Assembly: GCA_016711605.1 (NCBI GenBank)
Contig: JADJSS010000014.1
Location: forward strand, 1 to 64,000
DNA length: 64,000 nt
Reading direction: 5' to 3'
From: Saprospirales bacterium
GTDB lineage: Bacteria; Bacteroidota; Bacteroidia; Chitinophagales; JADIYW01
Every line of letters begins with the position of its first letter. Position 1 is the first letter of the stretch. A program made the position numbers and the translations under genes. This document shows, one piece after another, positions 1-8,631 of this stretch. Under the pieces are notes generated by a model. The model saw nothing but the letters and a program-made list of their open reading frames with translations, did no database searches and was not told the DNA's origin.

Positions 1-53
1 AAATATAACCAAACCCACCTATAAATCATAAACCTGCTTTTACTGCTGTACGT

Positions 54-92
54 AAAAAACCTCGAAGGTTTTAAAAACCTTTGAGGTTTTTT
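54..92. terminator. Bidirectional terminator-like hairpin
   Basis: An A-rich run leads into an inverted repeat (AACCTCGAAGGTTT paired with AAACCTTTGAGGTT, one mismatch) that ends in a T run. It can act as an intrinsic terminator in either direction. The gene it serves to the left lies outside the window. Confidence 0.6.
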
Positions 93-118
93 CGCAATGG
101 AACTTCACCAAGCCATGT

Positions 119-168
119 TTCGTGTCTCACGAAACACATTGATTTGGTTCGTGAGACACGAACCACAA
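119..168. repeat. REP-like double palindrome, copy 1
   Basis: Two adjacent hairpins, TTTCGTG-TCT-CACGAAA and GGTTCGTG-AGA-CACGAACC, are also complementary to each other, so the whole segment can fold into one long stem. Positions 135-167 are repeated exactly at 892-924. This resembles the short palindromic intergenic elements that are dispersed in many Bacteroidota genomes. Confidence 0.7.
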
Positions 169-188
169 TGTGATATTTAGAATTGAGA

Positions 189-230
189 GAATCAAGATAT
201 TAGAGCCAAGAATCAAGATTATTAAAATCA
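189..230. repeat. 7-bp-period array (GAATCAA type)
   Basis: Six consecutive degenerate heptamers can be read here: GAATCAA, GATATTA, GAGCCAA, GAATCAA, GATTATT, AAAATCA. The first and fourth units are identical. It belongs to the 7-bp-period family seen at many other places in this window. Confidence 0.5.
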
Positions 231-232
231 AG

Positions 233-267
233 AAAAAAAATCTATCATCAAGATGATGTTTTTTTTT
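233..267. terminator. Weak hairpin downstream of the toxin gene
   Basis: A short stem (ATCAT and ATGAT around CAAG) sits between an A run and a T run, 22 bases past the toxin stop codon. It could end the minus-strand toxin-antitoxin transcript, but the stem is short. Confidence 0.35.
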
Positions 268-289
268 GTGTATGAAGTGATTGAAGAAA

Positions 290-604
290 TTACTTTGATG
301 TTCGTTGTTGTATATGTCTTATCATATCTTGTTTTTCACCTAATACTGCGATGATGCTAATGTGCTTTCTGTTGTCGTTTTTGATATAAAATACATAGTA
401 TGGGAAACGTTCTATTTCTACTATTCTTACTTCTTTTATAAATTGTCTGTGTTCTACAATAGTTAATGGTAAATCGTCTATTACTTTAAAAGCTTCTTGC
501 AAAAATTCGGTTCCTAATCGTTCTTGTTTTTCTTCGTACCAATCATAAATTTTTCTTAACTCAAATTTTGCTTTGGTGCGAATAATTACTTTGTAGTTAC
601 TCAT
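290..604 (-). CDS. RelE/ParE-family toxin
   Basis: A 104-residue protein with the length and pattern of the RelE/ParE toxin superfamily: an N-terminal strand-helix segment (YKVIIRTKAKFELRKIYDWY), a basic central strand (FPYYVFYIKNDN) and a C-terminal strand holding IIAVLGEKQD. Family members either poison gyrase (ParE) or cleave mRNA on the ribosome (RelE). Which activity applies here cannot be told by eye. The start overlaps the stop of the upstream antitoxin frame (ATGA, 601-604), which is the usual translational coupling of type II modules. No promoter lies between the two genes, so toxin expression should depend on the antitoxin transcript. Confidence 0.85.
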   Translation of the reverse strand: MSNYKVIIRTKAKFELRKIYDWYEEKQERLGTEFLQEAFKVIDDLPLTIVEHRQFIKEVRIVEIERFPYYVFYIKNDNRKHISIIAVLGEKQDMIRHIQQRTSK

Positions 605-824
605 AGTTTGCCTTCCAATCTTAGTTCATTTTTAAATGCTTCTGATGAAATGCCTTCTTCTGAATCTTGTCCATATTCTTCTAATCTTTCTTCTATTATA
701 CTATAATGTAATGCGCTAAATTTCTGGTCTGCTTCTAATAATTTTTTACTGCTTTTATTATCCATTCTTCTTCGCAGTTTTTAATTCCTTCAATTATTAG
801 TTGCTTTTCTGCTGATATTTGCAT
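601..824 (-). CDS. Antitoxin of the ParE module (apparent frameshift)
   Basis: A short gene that I assembled by reading two frames. The frame starting with ATG at 824 encodes MQISAEKQLIIEGIKNCEEE and meets TAG at 737-735. A second frame, open from an internal ATG at 765 down to TGA at 601, encodes KKLLEADQKFSALHYS onward and ends in EGKL. Adding one base to the six-T run at 742-747 joins them into 74 residues, a normal size for a ParE antitoxin, with a Glu-rich C-terminal half suited to toxin binding. As written, only a 54-residue C-terminal piece (765-601) could be made. That piece could still bind toxin but would lack the N-terminal part. It may be a sequencing slip or a real defect. Confidence 0.65.
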
Positions 825-891
825 GGCTTTATTTTTATCAAATTTAATGTTTTTATTCTTTTATGGTTGTTAATTTTTACGTTGGCGGTAC

Positions 892-924
892 CACATTGAT
901 TTGGTTCGTGAGACACGAACCACA
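892..924. repeat. REP-like palindrome, copy 2
   Basis: An exact 33-bp copy of positions 135-167, centred on the palindrome GGTTCGTG-AGA-CACGAACC, in the same orientation. The two copies enclose the toxin-antitoxin module. Confidence 0.75.
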
Positions 925-1088
925 GCTTAGTACGAACAATACACACATGTAATCCTACGGAATACTCAAGCAAGATTGTATTACTAAATCTAAATTACCG
1001 TTTATGAACTCAAAGCTACTGTCTATGCAATGGTTATTTTATTTGCAGCATCACTACATACATTTGTATTGTTAAAAAAAGCAATCAA

Positions 1089-1520
1089 ATGAAAAACATC
1101 TTTTATATCCTATTTATTTTAGTAATTAGCAATAACAATAGCTTTGCAAAAAAAACAAAAACTATACAACATCCAATTGTTGGAACTTGGAAATACAGCA
1201 ATAAAACTAGTGTCAATGAGTTTGAAAAATTACAAAATGCAACACCTAAACAAACCATTACAACCGAATATTTTATGTTTAATTCTGATAAAAATTTCAA
1301 CCATTACTTTATTGGTGAAAATGATGTTGTTGTAAAATCATTATGTGGTAGCTGGAAATTAGTAGACAATAAAATACAAATCAAATACAATGATGTAAAA
1401 TTTGAATTATTAACTGATTTTTTCTTTATCGGAAATGATTTGATATTAGGTAAAACTTTTAATCATATAGTTTTTACAACAGCAAATAATTTAGATAATA
1501 TTGCAATGGCAAAAAAATAG
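1089..1520 (+). CDS. Small exported protein, lipocalin-like pattern
   Basis: 143 residues. Positions 1-20 form a typical signal peptide (two hydrophobic stretches and cleavage after SFA). The mature part opens with HPIVGTWKYS and later repeats the pattern as CGSWKLVDNKIQIKY. GTW and GSW strand starts of this type are common in lipocalin-like beta-barrel proteins of Bacteroidota. I do not recognise the family with certainty. The gene stands alone, is AT-rich and has no clear operon partner. Confidence 0.6.
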   Translation: MKNIFYILFILVISNNNSFAKKTKTIQHPIVGTWKYSNKTSVNEFEKLQNATPKQTITTEYFMFNSDKNFNHYFIGENDVVVKSLCGSWKLVDNKIQIKYNDVKFELLTDFFFIGNDLILGKTFNHIVFTTANNLDNIAMAKK

Positions 1521-1926
1521 CATTATTACTTTTAAGCATAAATTTCATTATTCCAACTCGTCATTATTTATTGGTTTTTTCACTAACAATGGCGAAAAGA
1601 AAACTTACTAATGTAATTCAGATAAGATAAATAAAATAAAAAAAACAGGCAATAAGGTTACTGCAATTGCCAAAGTTGTTGGTTGGAAACACAGGTTTTA
1701 AATTCATCATTTAAATTTTTTTTATTGAAAACATATAAAAGTTGTACCACACCAATAATTATAAATAACACAATTGTCACCTCTAAAGAATTAAAATAAT
1801 ATCAATACCATTTATTATTAATAGATAATGAAATGCAAATACTATTATTTCAATAGCAAAAGATATTGCAATAATTCTTTTAGTACTAGAAAAAAAATTA
1901 TTCATAAATATCTTTAAACAAACAAC
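1521..1926. other. Gene-poor AT-rich gap
   Basis: About 400 bases with no intact gene. A short open stretch starts at ATG 1589 (MAKRKLTNV), stops at TAA, and would continue in another frame as a basic peptide ending in GWKHRF near 1700. It may be a decayed or frameshifted small protein. Nothing else is visible. Confidence 0.3.
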
Positions 1927-2730
1927 CTACATCTTCTTATAATACTTCAACGCTTCTTGCAAGTATTTAGTTTGTATGTCGTTGATGCGCGTTTCGTCGC
2001 TTGGGTGCGTGCTTAAAAATTCTGGTGGTTTTTGTCCATTGCTTTGAATTGCCATGCGTTTCCAGAAGTTAATCGCTTCGGTTGGGTCGTAGCCAGCCAT
2101 CGCCATAAAAATCAAACCCATTCTGTCTGCTTCGCTTTCCTGTTTTCTGCCAAAAGGCAATATCAATCCTACTTGAGTGCCCATACCAACAGCATTCATA
2201 AATATGCTTCTGGTTTGTTCTTTTTTATTTGCTAAGGCAAGGTCTAATGCAGTCATACCCAATTCTTGCATCATACTTGCACTCATGCGTTCATTACCGT
2301 GGCTGGCAATAGCATGCGATATTTCGTGACCCATCACCACAGCCAAACCTGCTTCGGTTTGTGTAATTGGCAGCAAGCCAGTGTAAACCACTACTTTTCC
2401 GCCAGGCATGCACCATGCATTTGCAATTGGATCTTCTACTACATTAAATTCCCAAGAGTAAGATTTCATTTTTTCGGCCAAGCCAATTTGTGTCATGTAT
2501 GCATTTACGGCTGTTGCTATACGTGTGCCAACTTTTTTTACCAAATCAACATTTGTTCCTGTAGCAACTACTTTTGTTTTATTTTCTGTTAAAAAACTTT
2601 GGTACTCTGTTAATGCCATCGAATTCATTTGATCTTCTGGCAATAAGGTGAGTTGTTTTCTACCTGTAATTGGATTTTGGCTGCATGCTGCAATCAAAAT
2701 GGTAAGTATTATCAAATTCCATTTCTTCAT
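1927..2730 (-). CDS. M48-family zinc metalloprotease, lipoprotein
   Basis: 267 residues. A lipoprotein signal peptide ends at the lipobox LIAAC (Cys16), so the protein should be anchored to a membrane facing the periplasm. The zinc-binding motif HEISH is at residues 135-139, and the third ligand is probably Glu200 in ESEADRMG. Both are standard for the M48C (LoiP/BepA/Oma1-like) peptidases, which degrade or help mature outer-membrane proteins. The length matches the family (about 260-270), so the gene looks complete. It has no operon partner. Confidence 0.9.
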   Translation of the reverse strand: MKKWNLIILTILIAACSQNPITGRKQLTLLPEDQMNSMALTEYQSFLTENKTKVVATGTNVDLVKKVGTRIATAVNAYMTQIGLAEKMKSYSWEFNVVEDPIANAWCMPGGKVVVYTGLLPITQTEAGLAVVMGHEISHAIASHGNERMSASMMQELGMTALDLALANKKEQTRSIFMNAVGMGTQVGLILPFGRKQESEADRMGLIFMAMAGYDPTEAINFWKRMAIQSNGQKPPEFLSTHPSDETRINDIQTKYLQEALKYYKKM

Positions 2731-2831
2731 TTTCTACTTTTTATTATTTTTTAAAAATTTACGCTTTTACAAGTTTACACCTTTCTGTTGACTGCGATAA
2801 TGAAAGGTTGAATCTTATAAAGTATTGCGAT

Positions 2832-5800
2832 CTATTTTGGTTTGGTTTTCGATTTTGATTTTGGTTTAGGCGCAACAGTAGTAGAATCTGATGGTGCAGT
2901 ATTTTCTACTGGTGTTACATTTTCAATAGATGGCTCTTTCGGTGCTTCAGTTGCAGGTGTATTTGTATTTTCTTCAGTATTATTTTGATTGCTACCTGGC
3001 TCTAAAGAGAATTTCTTTTTTGGTTTTTGTTTAAAATCATCTTTCGGTGGTTTTGGTGCAGGTGCTGTTTCTTGCGGTGCTGCTGGTGTTTCCACTGGTG
3101 TCGGTGCTTCTTGCGGTGCAGTTACTGGTGGTTTCTCAAAAGAAGAAGATGGTGCTATTTTATTTTTAATTTTATCTTTATAGCGTTCTGTAAAATCTTC
3201 CATACGTGTTACAAAGTTATCGCGCATAGAAATATCAGCAGGCATAAATTCAAATACCGGAACTTTATTTTCACGATATACTCTGTCAGCATCTCTTAAA
3301 ACAGTAATTGCATTCACTACATCAGGTACAGAAGAAGCAATACCTAATTGTCCTTTTTTCAATTTTAAATACAACCAACCACCAGATTTATTTTGTAAAT
3401 AAATATTTACAAAATCGCTTTCGTACGCATATCCAATTTCTACATAGGCATCATATTGACGTTTTACAATATCACTTCCAAAAATTGCCAAGCTCACTTT
3501 TTCAGAACTTTTGAAAGATGCATCTTGCGCGTCCCAATAGAACTTAGTTCCGGTTAATAAAAAATTGTAGTCCATGCTTTTTGGAATAAAAAACGAATCA
3601 ATGGTGTACATACTTGCCAATAATTTATTGGACTCAAGTGTGTCTTTTGCTAAAACGGCAACTGTTCGTTGCACAACTTTGTTGCGTTTATAATTATTAA
3701 AACTCACTACATCATCAGCAGCTAAAAATGGATTTATCAAGGTACTAGCAACTGCAGGATTCATGAAAAATTTCATAGCGAAATCAGCAGTTATTTCTAA
3801 GTTTTGACTATTTGGTGTATAGGTAAAACTACCTACTGTGCTTACTTTTGCAGGTGCAAGGTTTAAATCAAAATTTATTTCTCCGTTTGCATCCATTACT
3901 TTTGTTTGTTCGTTATATTTTAAACAAGAAGCATGAGAATAATATTGTTTGAAGGCACTTTCATCACCAAATAAAATATTATTTGGTTCGGTTTTACTAT
4001 AAGCCATCGACCCTTTTACAGACATAATTGCAGCATCATTATTTTGGCGTTTATCTTGAAGAACTGCTTGGTAAAATTCAGGAACGCTTTTATCTAAAAT
4101 TAAACCAACATATAATGAATTGTTTGGATCATTTAAGATTTTATCCATGCTCACTGCTGGTTTTTTAGGATCTAATGTCTGTACATTTGCGATCCAATCG
4201 CTGTTATTGTTGGCAATATCTATTTTAATAAAACCATCTAAGGAAATATCTTTATGTTTTGAATCGAAATCGAATTTACCTTTATAAAAAACTTTATTAT
4301 CTAATTTGAAATTTGCTTCTTCTTCAATAGTTGCATGTGCAAACGTATATACTTGACTCATATCTCTTGCATCAATTACTTTTTTCCCTTTCTTGCCTTC
4401 AGGAACTACTTGTCCTTTGTATGGATTATTGACACCAATATCTGCAACTGCAATTTTTTCGCTGGTACCATTATTCATTTTGTAATAGTAATTTCCTTTT
4501 GCAGAAAAATCATTTCGACCAACAACCATTACCTCAGATTCTTTTACGATATGATAGCTGCTATCTTTATGAAAAATTACCTGTGCATTTTTTAAAGTAC
4601 GAACGGTTCCATCTTGCTCGATAAAAATTTCACCTTTATCAGGAATTACTTTTGAATCTGCCAATAACAACTCATTGATACCTGCAAAGTGAATTGAGTT
4701 TTCATTCAAGTTTAACTCAGCTTCAGCCGTGATGAATTTCAAAGAATCTTTTGTTGGATCTGTTGACAATAAGAAGAATTTTGAATTTGGTGTTGCAGCA
4801 TTTAGTTTCAATATATTTTTTGCCAAATCGATATGCAAGAATTTTGGATTGGCAACATACTTAAACGATTCTAATGGAATCGTGTCATTTTTATTTAATT
4901 CGATGTCTGCTAATTTTTTATCTAAATCGAATTTTGCATTCACATCGTTAGAAGCCAATAAAGATGTTCCATCATCAGTAGAAAGATTTAGCTTACCATT
5001 TTTAGCCACAAATTGACGAGCACCAAACGTGATATCTTGTGATTCGAGCTTGGTTTTATTCCAAGATAATACACCAAGACCTAATAAATTTTTATTGTGC
5101 AAAATTAATTTACCATTCAATTCTGTGGTGCCATTATACATGCTAAATTTTTCATCCTTGCCAGGTGAAACTACCAATGAGTCTTTATTCTGATTCCATA
5201 TAAAAGAAGACTGGTTTATATTAGCTTGTGGAAAATTTACAACTTTATCTTCTGTAATACGTATACTATCTAGCTGTGCATACACGCTATCCATAAAAAA
5301 GAATGCTGTATCAGAAAACATTTTTGCCGAACCAAACTCAAACAAACCTTTTCCAGAAAGGCCTTGCGAATTGAGTCGAATATTAGATGTATATTTTCCT
5401 TTGTTTCCAAATAAATTATAACCACCTTTTGGTGTTTCAATATTTAAACCGTAGGATTTATCATCTTGTAAATTAATAGGTGATTTTATAGGTGCAAAAA
5501 TACCACCAGAAATCAATTGACCATCTAACGATAATTTTTCAGTCTCAACATCATTCAAGCTATCAATTTCAAATGGATACACCTGATAATAGAATTTATC
5601 TTTATCGTATTTGCTACCATTTGCACCTCTATCGTAGGTAATTTTTGCCGTATCACCACTGCTAAAAAAAGGATACTTTTTATTGTTGTTAGTTCCAGAT
5701 TTATTATTTGGTTCTGCAATATGTAAAACACCAGTTACTTTTTGAATTGGCGTTTTTGAACGAACCAATTTCACTTCACCTCTTTCATTTGGTTTACCTT

Positions 5801-7667
5801 CTGGAACATACACCACCATAGAATCGACGCTTTTCATATTGAATGCGTAATTGTCATAATCGAATTCCATTTTTTTGGCAATAAAATCAAATTTACCGAC
5901 AATGATTTTTCCACCTACCGTCATTGACCGATTTTTCTTTATAATTACGGTATCATTATTTGGAATAAATTTTACACCAGATTTAGTACTCATATTAATT
6001 TCTTCCACGCCATAAACTTCTAACACATTGGTTTTAGTATCTAATCGAGCATTTAAGTTTCTTTTAAAAGAAGCAAATTTGATAAAGTCGTAATCTTGTT
6101 TTCCTTTGGATGCCAACGCTTGATTGATCAATTTTTCTTTCACTTCAATCATACGAGTTGAAGGATCGTAATTGATATAACCATCTTCGACCAAACGAAA
6201 AAATATTGTTTGTGTAGCACTATACGGAGCACCAGGATTGATGTCTGAAGCAATGCTCATAGCATCTACAAATTTATTTTCACCAGAAGCATAATATTTA
6301 TAAATTTTTTCAATTGGACCTTGCTCATTCGGACCTTTGTATTTGTTTTCTAAATTCGGTTGATAATAATTAAACGACTCAAAAATGGCTGGTTTGTCGC
6401 CAGAAATAGTAATCATAAAAAACTTCATAACCGTGCTATCTAAGTTCCATTTCATTTCATCTACATACAAAAAGAATTTATGATAATCACTCGTGAATGG
6501 TTGTTTAGATAAAGGTTTTACATCGCGATAAACTTTGATATCTTTTGTTTTTGAATAGTATGTAAAATTGACATAAGGATGTGTAATATTATTATCTTTT
6601 AAGAAAATAGTCATCGATGCATCTTCAATATTGATGTCTTTAAAATCTTTTAATGCAATGCGTGGCGCAGTAACCTTCACTATTTCTTTTCCTTCTTTGC
6701 TTAACGATAATTTTGGCAAAACAGTATCTGAACCAACAGCAAAAATATTAGTACCTAATAATTCAAAACCACCATTTATTTTAATTTCTTTTGCTAATGT
6801 ATTAAAGTTTACATTATTGCTATTTGAACGAAATTTCGGATACAATCTTTCTTGTGATTTTGCTTGTAACAACTTATCTGTATAAGCACCTGTAAGCACT
6901 TCATTTAAAAATGGCTTAAAAGTTAGTTTAGCAGAATCAATTACTATATCTGATTTATTTAAGTATAATTGATGGTTTCCAAACGTTACAAAATTATTTG
7001 CAGGATCGAAGCCAGCGCGTTGCATAGATATATTTCCTTTTGTTCCAATCCATAAATTTTCTAGTGGAAAATATTTTCCACTTTCATTTTTAATGATAAT
7101 CGTATCAACATTTGAGGAACCAATTAAATCAGTTGATGGAAACATAAAAACAGGTTTCTCATTTAAATAATCTACTGTATAATCGCCATTTGCCTGCCAA
7201 ACATTGGTATTTGTATAATACAAAGCATTTTTTGAATATAAATTAGATAAGTAGTTTATGTAGCCATCAAATTCTTTCAAGTTTCCAGCTTTTGATTTAT
7301 CTAAAATTGTTTGTAAAATTTCAAAGTTTTTATTGATAGCAACACTGTTTACTTTTGCAACATCTAAAGTCAGCAACATACTTGCAAAATCAAATAATAC
7401 TGGAAATGCTGGTGCTTTTTTAGTAAGCATTGCCTGTGTAAGCGTTTGTATTTTTGGATAATATGCAGATGCTTTTCCGTTTACAATTGCTTTCGGAAAT
7501 TTTTCTGCTAGCTCTTTACAATCATCTCTTGTACAAGCAGATTTTATGAACTCAGCATACGCTTTTCCGAAAGCTGCATTATCAGCAGGAAACGATGTTG
7601 GATATTGTGCTTGCGAAAAGTAGTAAGTAGAAAGTAGTAAGTAGAAAGTGGTAAGTATATTTTTCAT
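2832..7667 (-). CDS. Giant exported repeat-rich protein, unknown function
   Basis: 1611 residues with an N-terminal signal peptide (about residues 1-20, ending SQAQ). The body is a long series of short strand-like segments with recurring patterns such as ..NGKLILHNK.., ..GKFDF.. and ..ASNDV.., interspersed with Asp/Asn/Lys-rich turns. This suggests a beta-solenoid or other repetitive beta architecture, but I see no named domain. The C-terminal 120 residues are Pro/Thr/Glu-rich low complexity ending in a Lys-rich tail. There is no T9SS sorting domain and no transmembrane helix after the signal. It lies 9 bases downstream of prmA in the same direction, so it is probably the last gene of a tpiA-prmA transcript. 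Residues 4-17 of the signal peptide are encoded by a 7-bp tandem repeat. Confidence 0.7.
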   Translation of the reverse strand: MKNILTTFYLLLSTYYFSQAQYPTSFPADNAAFGKAYAEFIKSACTRDDCKELAEKFPKAIVNGKASAYYPKIQTLTQAMLTKKAPAFPVLFDFASMLLTLDVAKVNSVAINKNFEILQTILDKSKAGNLKEFDGYINYLSNLYSKNALYYTNTNVWQANGDYTVDYLNEKPVFMFPSTDLIGSSNVDTIIIKNESGKYFPLENLWIGTKGNISMQRAGFDPANNFVTFGNHQLYLNKSDIVIDSAKLTFKPFLNEVLTGAYTDKLLQAKSQERLYPKFRSNSNNVNFNTLAKEIKINGGFELLGTNIFAVGSDTVLPKLSLSKEGKEIVKVTAPRIALKDFKDINIEDASMTIFLKDNNITHPYVNFTYYSKTKDIKVYRDVKPLSKQPFTSDYHKFFLYVDEMKWNLDSTVMKFFMITISGDKPAIFESFNYYQPNLENKYKGPNEQGPIEKIYKYYASGENKFVDAMSIASDINPGAPYSATQTIFFRLVEDGYINYDPSTRMIEVKEKLINQALASKGKQDYDFIKFASFKRNLNARLDTKTNVLEVYGVEEINMSTKSGVKFIPNNDTVIIKKNRSMTVGGKIIVGKFDFIAKKMEFDYDNYAFNMKSVDSMVVYVPEGKPNERGEVKLVRSKTPIQKVTGVLHIAEPNNKSGTNNNKKYPFFSSGDTAKITYDRGANGSKYDKDKFYYQVYPFEIDSLNDVETEKLSLDGQLISGGIFAPIKSPINLQDDKSYGLNIETPKGGYNLFGNKGKYTSNIRLNSQGLSGKGLFEFGSAKMFSDTAFFFMDSVYAQLDSIRITEDKVVNFPQANINQSSFIWNQNKDSLVVSPGKDEKFSMYNGTTELNGKLILHNKNLLGLGVLSWNKTKLESQDITFGARQFVAKNGKLNLSTDDGTSLLASNDVNAKFDLDKKLADIELNKNDTIPLESFKYVANPKFLHIDLAKNILKLNAATPNSKFFLLSTDPTKDSLKFITAEAELNLNENSIHFAGINELLLADSKVIPDKGEIFIEQDGTVRTLKNAQVIFHKDSSYHIVKESEVMVVGRNDFSAKGNYYYKMNNGTSEKIAVADIGVNNPYKGQVVPEGKKGKKVIDARDMSQVYTFAHATIEEEANFKLDNKVFYKGKFDFDSKHKDISLDGFIKIDIANNNSDWIANVQTLDPKKPAVSMDKILNDPNNSLYVGLILDKSVPEFYQAVLQDKRQNNDAAIMSVKGSMAYSKTEPNNILFGDESAFKQYYSHASCLKYNEQTKVMDANGEINFDLNLAPAKVSTVGSFTYTPNSQNLEITADFAMKFFMNPAVASTLINPFLAADDVVSFNNYKRNKVVQRTVAVLAKDTLESNKLLASMYTIDSFFIPKSMDYNFLLTGTKFYWDAQDASFKSSEKVSLAIFGSDIVKRQYDAYVEIGYAYESDFVNIYLQNKSGGWLYLKLKKGQLGIASSVPDVVNAITVLRDADRVYRENKVPVFEFMPADISMRDNFVTRMEDFTERYKDKIKNKIAPSSSFEKPPVTAPQEAPTPVETPAAPQETAPAPKPPKDDFKQKPKKKFSLEPGSNQNNTEENTNTPATEAPKEPSIENVTPVENTAPSDSTTVAPKPKSKSKTKPK
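7618..7659. repeat. 7-bp-period array inside a signal peptide
   Basis: Six heptamers in a row: AAGTAGT, AAGTAGA, AAGTAGT, AAGTAGA, AAGTGGT, AAGTATA. Read on the minus strand they encode the hydrophobic core of the signal peptide of the 1611-residue protein. Confidence 0.85.
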
Positions 7668-7676
7668 TCTTTATTT

Positions 7677-8585
7677 TTATTTTTTTTGAAATACAATACA
7701 ACTCCAATTTTCTTTATTTGTGTGATAGTTAGCAATCAAATTATGTTCCAAAGCTGCATTTAAAATTAAGTGCGCATCTTCAGTATAAAAACCACTCACT
7801 AATAAATAACCATTATTAACAAGTAGTGTACTTAATTGCTGCATATTTTCGACTAAAAAATTGCGATGTATATTTGCTAAAATACAATCAAATGTTGAGC
7901 TTTTCACTATTTGCAAGTCGCCGATTTCTGGTTTAACATATTTTGAATTATTTAAAGCGATATTTTCTATACAATTATTGTAACACCATTCATCGTTATC
8001 AATTGCAATTATATTTGTTGCACCTAATTTTTCTGCTAAAAATGCTAAGATGCCAGTACCAGAACCAATATCTAAAATATTCTTATTTGCAAAATCTAAC
8101 AAGCGCATATTTTGCATCATCTGCGAAGTAGTTGGATGATGACCAGTGCCGAAAGACATTTTCGGTTCGATGATAATTTCGTGTTGAACTTGTTTATTTT
8201 CTGGATGAAAAGTAGCTCGCACATTCACAAAATCATCAATTAAAATTGGTTGAAAATTAGTTTCCCATTGTTCGTTCCAATTTTTATTTTCTAACGTTGA
8301 AATGGCAAACGTTGTTTGTTGTTCTGCACAAATTTCCTGAATGATTTTTTCAGCTTCTTCTTTATTTTTTTCATTAACATAAATACAAATTTCTGTTTCT
8401 TTTTCTTCCAAACCTTCCATTTCTATTTCAGCAAATAAACCAGTAAATTCGTCTTTGTCTGTATTATTTTCAAACGGCGAAACAGGTCTGTCTTTATATT
8501 CTTTTGCTAGTTGATTTTCTTCTTCTAATGAAATATCATTTTGCAAAAAACGAGTTGGATAAGGTATCGTGAAGATTAGAGTCAT
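7677..8585 (-). CDS. prmA: Ribosomal protein L11 methyltransferase
   Basis: 302 residues. Transfers methyl groups from S-adenosylmethionine to ribosomal protein L11. The C-terminal half is the class I methyltransferase fold, with the SAM-binding motif LDIGSGTGILAFLAEKLGA and the PrmA-typical PKMSFGTGHHPTTS just before it. LANIHRNFLVE matches the NPPF-like catalytic region (here NI). The N-terminal third is the substrate-recognition domain. It lies 46 bases downstream of tpiA and 9 bases before the 1611-residue gene, all on the minus strand. The ATG at 8585 directly abuts a 7-bp repeat array that fills much of the gap to tpiA. Confidence 0.92.
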   Translation of the reverse strand: MTLIFTIPYPTRFLQNDISLEEENQLAKEYKDRPVSPFENNTDKDEFTGLFAEIEMEGLEEKETEICIYVNEKNKEEAEKIIQEICAEQQTTFAISTLENKNWNEQWETNFQPILIDDFVNVRATFHPENKQVQHEIIIEPKMSFGTGHHPTTSQMMQNMRLLDFANKNILDIGSGTGILAFLAEKLGATNIIAIDNDEWCYNNCIENIALNNSKYVKPEIGDLQIVKSSTFDCILANIHRNFLVENMQQLSTLLVNNGYLLVSGFYTEDAHLILNAALEHNLIANYHTNKENWSCIVFQKK

Positions 8586-8613
8586 GAGTTGTGAGTAGTA
8601 AGTTGTGAGAGAA
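8586..8613. repeat. 7-bp-period array upstream of prmA
   Basis: Four heptamers: GAGTTGT, GAGTAGT, AAGTTGT, GAGAGAA. They begin at the base next to the prmA start codon, so they occupy its ribosome-binding region. Confidence 0.6.
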
Positions 8614-8631
8614 TTTAGAATAAGATTCTTT

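Noticed and set aside
2032..2592. Two plus-strand open frames opposite the M48 protease
   Set aside because: They are His/Cys-rich shadows of the protease gene with no conserved features.
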